Shown here: positions 61,420-64,000 of the stretch, one piece after another
Numbering within the stretch: the first letter of the stretch is position 1
How the letters are laid out: every line of letters begins with the position of its first letter
Assembly (NCBI RefSeq): GCF_025685545.1
Contig: NZ_JAGSYC010000025.1
Location: forward strand, 620,001 to 684,000
Reading direction: 5' to 3'
DNA: 64,000 bases
DNA from: Granulicella paludicola
GTDB lineage: Bacteria; Acidobacteriota; Terriglobia; Terriglobales; Acidobacteriaceae
Program-made: the position numbers and the translations under genes
The notes under the pieces: generated by a model
What the model was told of the DNA's origin: nothing
The model's input: the letters and a program-made list of their open reading frames with translations, nothing else
Database searches by the model: none

Positions 61420-62496
61420 ATGCACGTTCGCAGTACTTGCAAGACTTGGATGATCGGCTCGATTTTGTTAGCGGGGCTGCTGACTGGACCACAGTCCGCC
61501 GTGGCGCAGAACTCTACGCAACCCGCACAGGTTCCGGACCTGACGCATGATGCCGACCCGGTGCCCACGCCTGATGGCGCCTCTCCGGCAGCCCCAGCTC
61601 AGAAACAGGAGCCTCAGGACAATGCGATCTCCAAAGAGAACGGCAAATATGTTCTGCACACCGATGCTTTTGAGGTGCGGTTGAATGCTTCGGTATTCGA
61701 TGGCTCGGGCAAGGCCGTAGATACGCTCGGAGCTTCGAGTTTTCATGTGTATGAAGATGGTGTTCCGCAGCAAATCGTGGGTTTCAAGCATGAGGATGTG
61801 CCGGTGTCGATCGGCATCCTGATCGATAGTTCGGGCTCGATGTACGACAAGCGAGCGGCGGTGGACACTGCCAGCTTGAATTTGGTGCGGCTGTCGAATT
61901 CGCAGGATGAGGCTTTTCTTGTCGATTTCAGTTCTGAGGCTTATATCGATCAGGACTTCACGAACAGCATTCCGAAGCTGCAACAGGGTTTGAGCTTCAT
62001 CCGCTCGAGCGGTGGCACGGCGTTATATGACGCGGTGATTGCTTCGGCGGATTATCTGTCAAAGAACGCGCATCGACCGAAGCAGGTGCTGCTGATCGTG
62101 ACGGACGGCGACGATAATGCGTCGAGCGCCACGCTGGAGCAGGCAATTCGGCGTGTGCAGGAGCTGGACGGTCCTGCTATCTATTGCATCGGCCTGCTCT
62201 TCGGCGATGACACGAGCCGTAGCGAGGCGAAGCACTCCAGAGAGGTTCTCAGCGAGCTGGCTGCGCAGACGGGTGGAGTTGCCTATTTCCCGAAGGCGCT
62301 GAAGGATGTGGACGAGATTGCGCAGGAGGTCGCTGCTGATGTTCGCACGCAGTACACCATTGAGTACCGCTCAACGAAGCCGATCTCGCAAGGCGGCTAC
62401 CGCCAGATTCATGTAGAGGCCAAGGAAAAGGGCTTCCATGCGCTGACGGTACGTACACGTGCCGGGTACTTCCCGAAGGTAGCTAAGCCCCAATAA
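61420..62496 (+). CDS. VWA-domain protein of the acidobacterial VWFA-related type
   Basis: A 358-residue exported protein. Signal peptide MHVRSTCKTWMIGSILLAGLLTGPQSAVAQ; a Pro-rich linker; then a beta segment (FEVRLNASVFDGSGKAVDTL...FHVYEDGVPQQI) characteristic of TIGR03436-like proteins, followed by a von Willebrand A domain with MIDAS residues in IGILIDSSGSMYD, GGTALYDAV and VTDGDDNAS. Likely binds metal and other proteins in the envelope. aagggg about five bases before ATG 61420. Confidence 0.85.
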   Translation: MHVRSTCKTWMIGSILLAGLLTGPQSAVAQNSTQPAQVPDLTHDADPVPTPDGASPAAPAQKQEPQDNAISKENGKYVLHTDAFEVRLNASVFDGSGKAVDTLGASSFHVYEDGVPQQIVGFKHEDVPVSIGILIDSSGSMYDKRAAVDTASLNLVRLSNSQDEAFLVDFSSEAYIDQDFTNSIPKLQQGLSFIRSSGGTALYDAVIASADYLSKNAHRPKQVLLIVTDGDDNASSATLEQAIRRVQELDGPAIYCIGLLFGDDTSRSEAKHSREVLSELAAQTGGVAYFPKALKDVDEIAQEVAADVRTQYTIEYRSTKPISQGGYRQIHVEAKEKGFHALTVRTRAGYFPKVAKPQ

Positions 62497-62700
62497 CCTG
62501 ATCTGCCGGCACGATATGTCGAAGGAGCCATCAGTCTCGGGCCTTCAATTTGTTTGGACCGTGGTTATTGCTTTCGCGCGAAGAGGAAATCGCATTCGTC
62601 TGAATCTGCATCCAAGCCAAGAGCCTGACCGGACTTAGCCTCATCGGGATAAGATGGTTCGGGTTTGCAGTGGCTGGGCCACTGCGGGAGAACAGACCGG

Positions 62701-64000
62701 ATGCTGGAATTTTCGACGATCAACGAGTTGTTCCTTACGATGAGCCACAAGGGCTCGAAAACGGTTGCTCAGTGGAAGGACGGCAGCGAGTGGAAGCCCA
62801 TCACGTCGCAGCAAATGTATGGACGGGTGCGGGCTGCGGTGGCACTGTTGCAGTCGTGGGGAATTCAACGCGGCGATCGTGTTGCGATGGTATGTGAGAA
62901 CCGCTGGAATGGCCTGTGCTGGATTTCGCAATTCTCGGCATGGGCGCGGTGAGCGTGCCGCTGTATCAGACGCTGACGCCGGAGCAGATGGGTTATATCC
63001 TTCGCGACTCAGGCGCGCGAGCCTTCTTTCTTTCAACCAAGCAGCAGTTCAAGAAGCTGGTGGACGCAGGCGAGGTTCCTGCGCTGGAGCATGTGTGCGT
63101 GCTCGACGATGGGCAGTTCGACAATGCTTTGAACTTCAGCGAACCGATGAAGGGCGCGCCGGCGTTGGAATCCCCGGATGAGGGATTCGATTCACTCTTG
63201 ACGCAGGTAAAGCCAGAGGAGCTGGCGACGATTGTGTACACGTCGGGGACCACAGGCGATCCCAAGGGCGTGATGCTGACGCACCAAAATCTGGCGGATA
63301 ACCTGAAGCATTCGACAGACGGGCTCTACATTGACGAGAAGGATTCGTCGATCTCGTTCCTGCCGCTGAGCCACTGTCTCGCACGACATCTGGACTATGC
63401 GATCTATGGCAATGGTGGGCAGATCGCTTACCTGCCGAAGTTCGATGATCTCGTAGGCGCCACAAAGGCTGTGAAGCCGACGATCTTTCTGGCAGTGCCG
63501 CGTGTGTTTGAGAAGGTGCGGCAGGGGACGGAGTCGAAGCCGCAGGGCTTCCGCAAGAAGATCTTCAACTGGGCGCTGGGCGTGGGTAAGAGCAATCGCG
63601 CGACAGTCGCCAAGGGTGAGGAGCCGGGATCGCCGCTGTGGAAGCTTGCGAACAAGCTGGTGTATTCGAAGCTGCGCGAGGCTCTGGGCGGCAACGTGCG
63701 GCTGTTCGTCTCGGGTGGAGCCCCGCTGGGTATGGATTCCGCGAACTGGTTCCTCGATATGAACGTGCGCATCTTTGAAGGCTATGGCCTGACGGAGACA
63801 TCGCCGGTGCTGTCGCGCAACACTTTTGATTCCTATCGGTTGGGTACAGTCGGTGAAGTGATACCGAATATTGAGATTCGTACCGCAGCCGACGGTGAGA
63901 TCGAGGTGAAGGGCACTTCGGTGTTCGCGGGCTACTGGCGGCGTGAAGAGGCAACGAAGGCTGAGTTCACCGAAGATGGGTGGTTCAAGACCGGTGACAT
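62701..64000 (+). pseudogene. fadD: Long-chain acyl-CoA synthetase, frame broken by 1-base deletion (3' end outside)
   Basis: AMP-forming fatty acyl-CoA synthetase. From MLEFSTINELFLTMSHKGSK the frame runs to about 62907, then continues in the third frame to the window edge. Matching WNGLCW with the expected family sequence EWPVLDFAILGMGAVSVPLYQTLT shows one missing G in TGG(G)AATGG at about 62906-62908. After the break the gene is intact in sequence: IVYTSGTTGDPKGVMLTHQN (AMP loop), YGLTETSPVLSRNTF and GWFKTGD. It may be a sequencing error or a true frameshift. The start ATG 62701 has a ggga upstream. Confidence 0.85.

Overview
The window looks like chromosome of a GC-rich acidobacterium of the Terriglobus/Granulicella/Edaphobacter kind. 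This is inferred from three things: the gene families (an Acidobacteria-type VWA protein, many Tat-exported glycosidases, split ATP synthase genes), the strong GC bias that opens long antisense reading frames opposite most genes, and the abundance of short hairpin repeats between genes. No prophage, insertion sequence with transposase, CRISPR array, rRNA or tRNA was recognised.

Layout. 1-6.2 kb: a plus-strand reductive pyrimidine degradation operon (preT fragment, preA, dihydropyrimidinase, NCS1 nucleobase transporter, class III aminotransferase). It is followed on the minus strand by methylmalonate-semialdehyde dehydrogenase (mmsA) and an XRE-cupin regulator, which could finish and control the same pathway. 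10-19 kb: glyoxylate and glycolate metabolism (malate synthase, a fumarylacetoacetase-type hydratase, glycolate oxidase glcDEF) plus a DUF2264 protein. 18.8-27 kb: a large GH2 glycosidase, an RNase T2 lipoprotein, an orphan contractile-tail sheath protein, a YmdB-type phosphodiesterase and a PLP aminotransferase. 27.4-31.4 kb: lysS with unusual insertions, then the ATP synthase genes atpZ, atpI-like, atpB and atpE. 32-48 kb: a complex I (nuo) cluster on the minus strand in the order A-C-D-[five small genes including a MntA/HepT toxin-antitoxin pair]-E-F-G-H-J-K-L-M-N. nuoB and nuoI are absent from their usual places. 48-64 kb: prepilin peptidase, a Gly/Tyr-rich secreted protein, a VOC protein, an OprB-like porin, an RcnR/FrmR-type metal or aldehyde sensor with a visible operator, a structured element upstream of thiG, a DUF1015 protein, a GH29 fucosidase, a CAT-like acetyltransferase, GNAT, MoaD-like and beta-propeller proteins, a VWA protein, and a long-chain acyl-CoA synthetase whose frame is broken by an apparent 1-base deletion.

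The most distinctive feature is the repeat landscape. There are at least three families of short palindromes, hexamer and heptamer arrays, a pair of related ~180-base elements after aminotransferase and atpE genes, and two adjacent ~150-170 base palindromic elements. Copies of such repeats appear to have entered coding frames, giving extra residues in LysS and MmsA. The MntA/HepT pair sits between an intact gene start and a duplicated fragment of that same start, which looks like a recorded insertion event.
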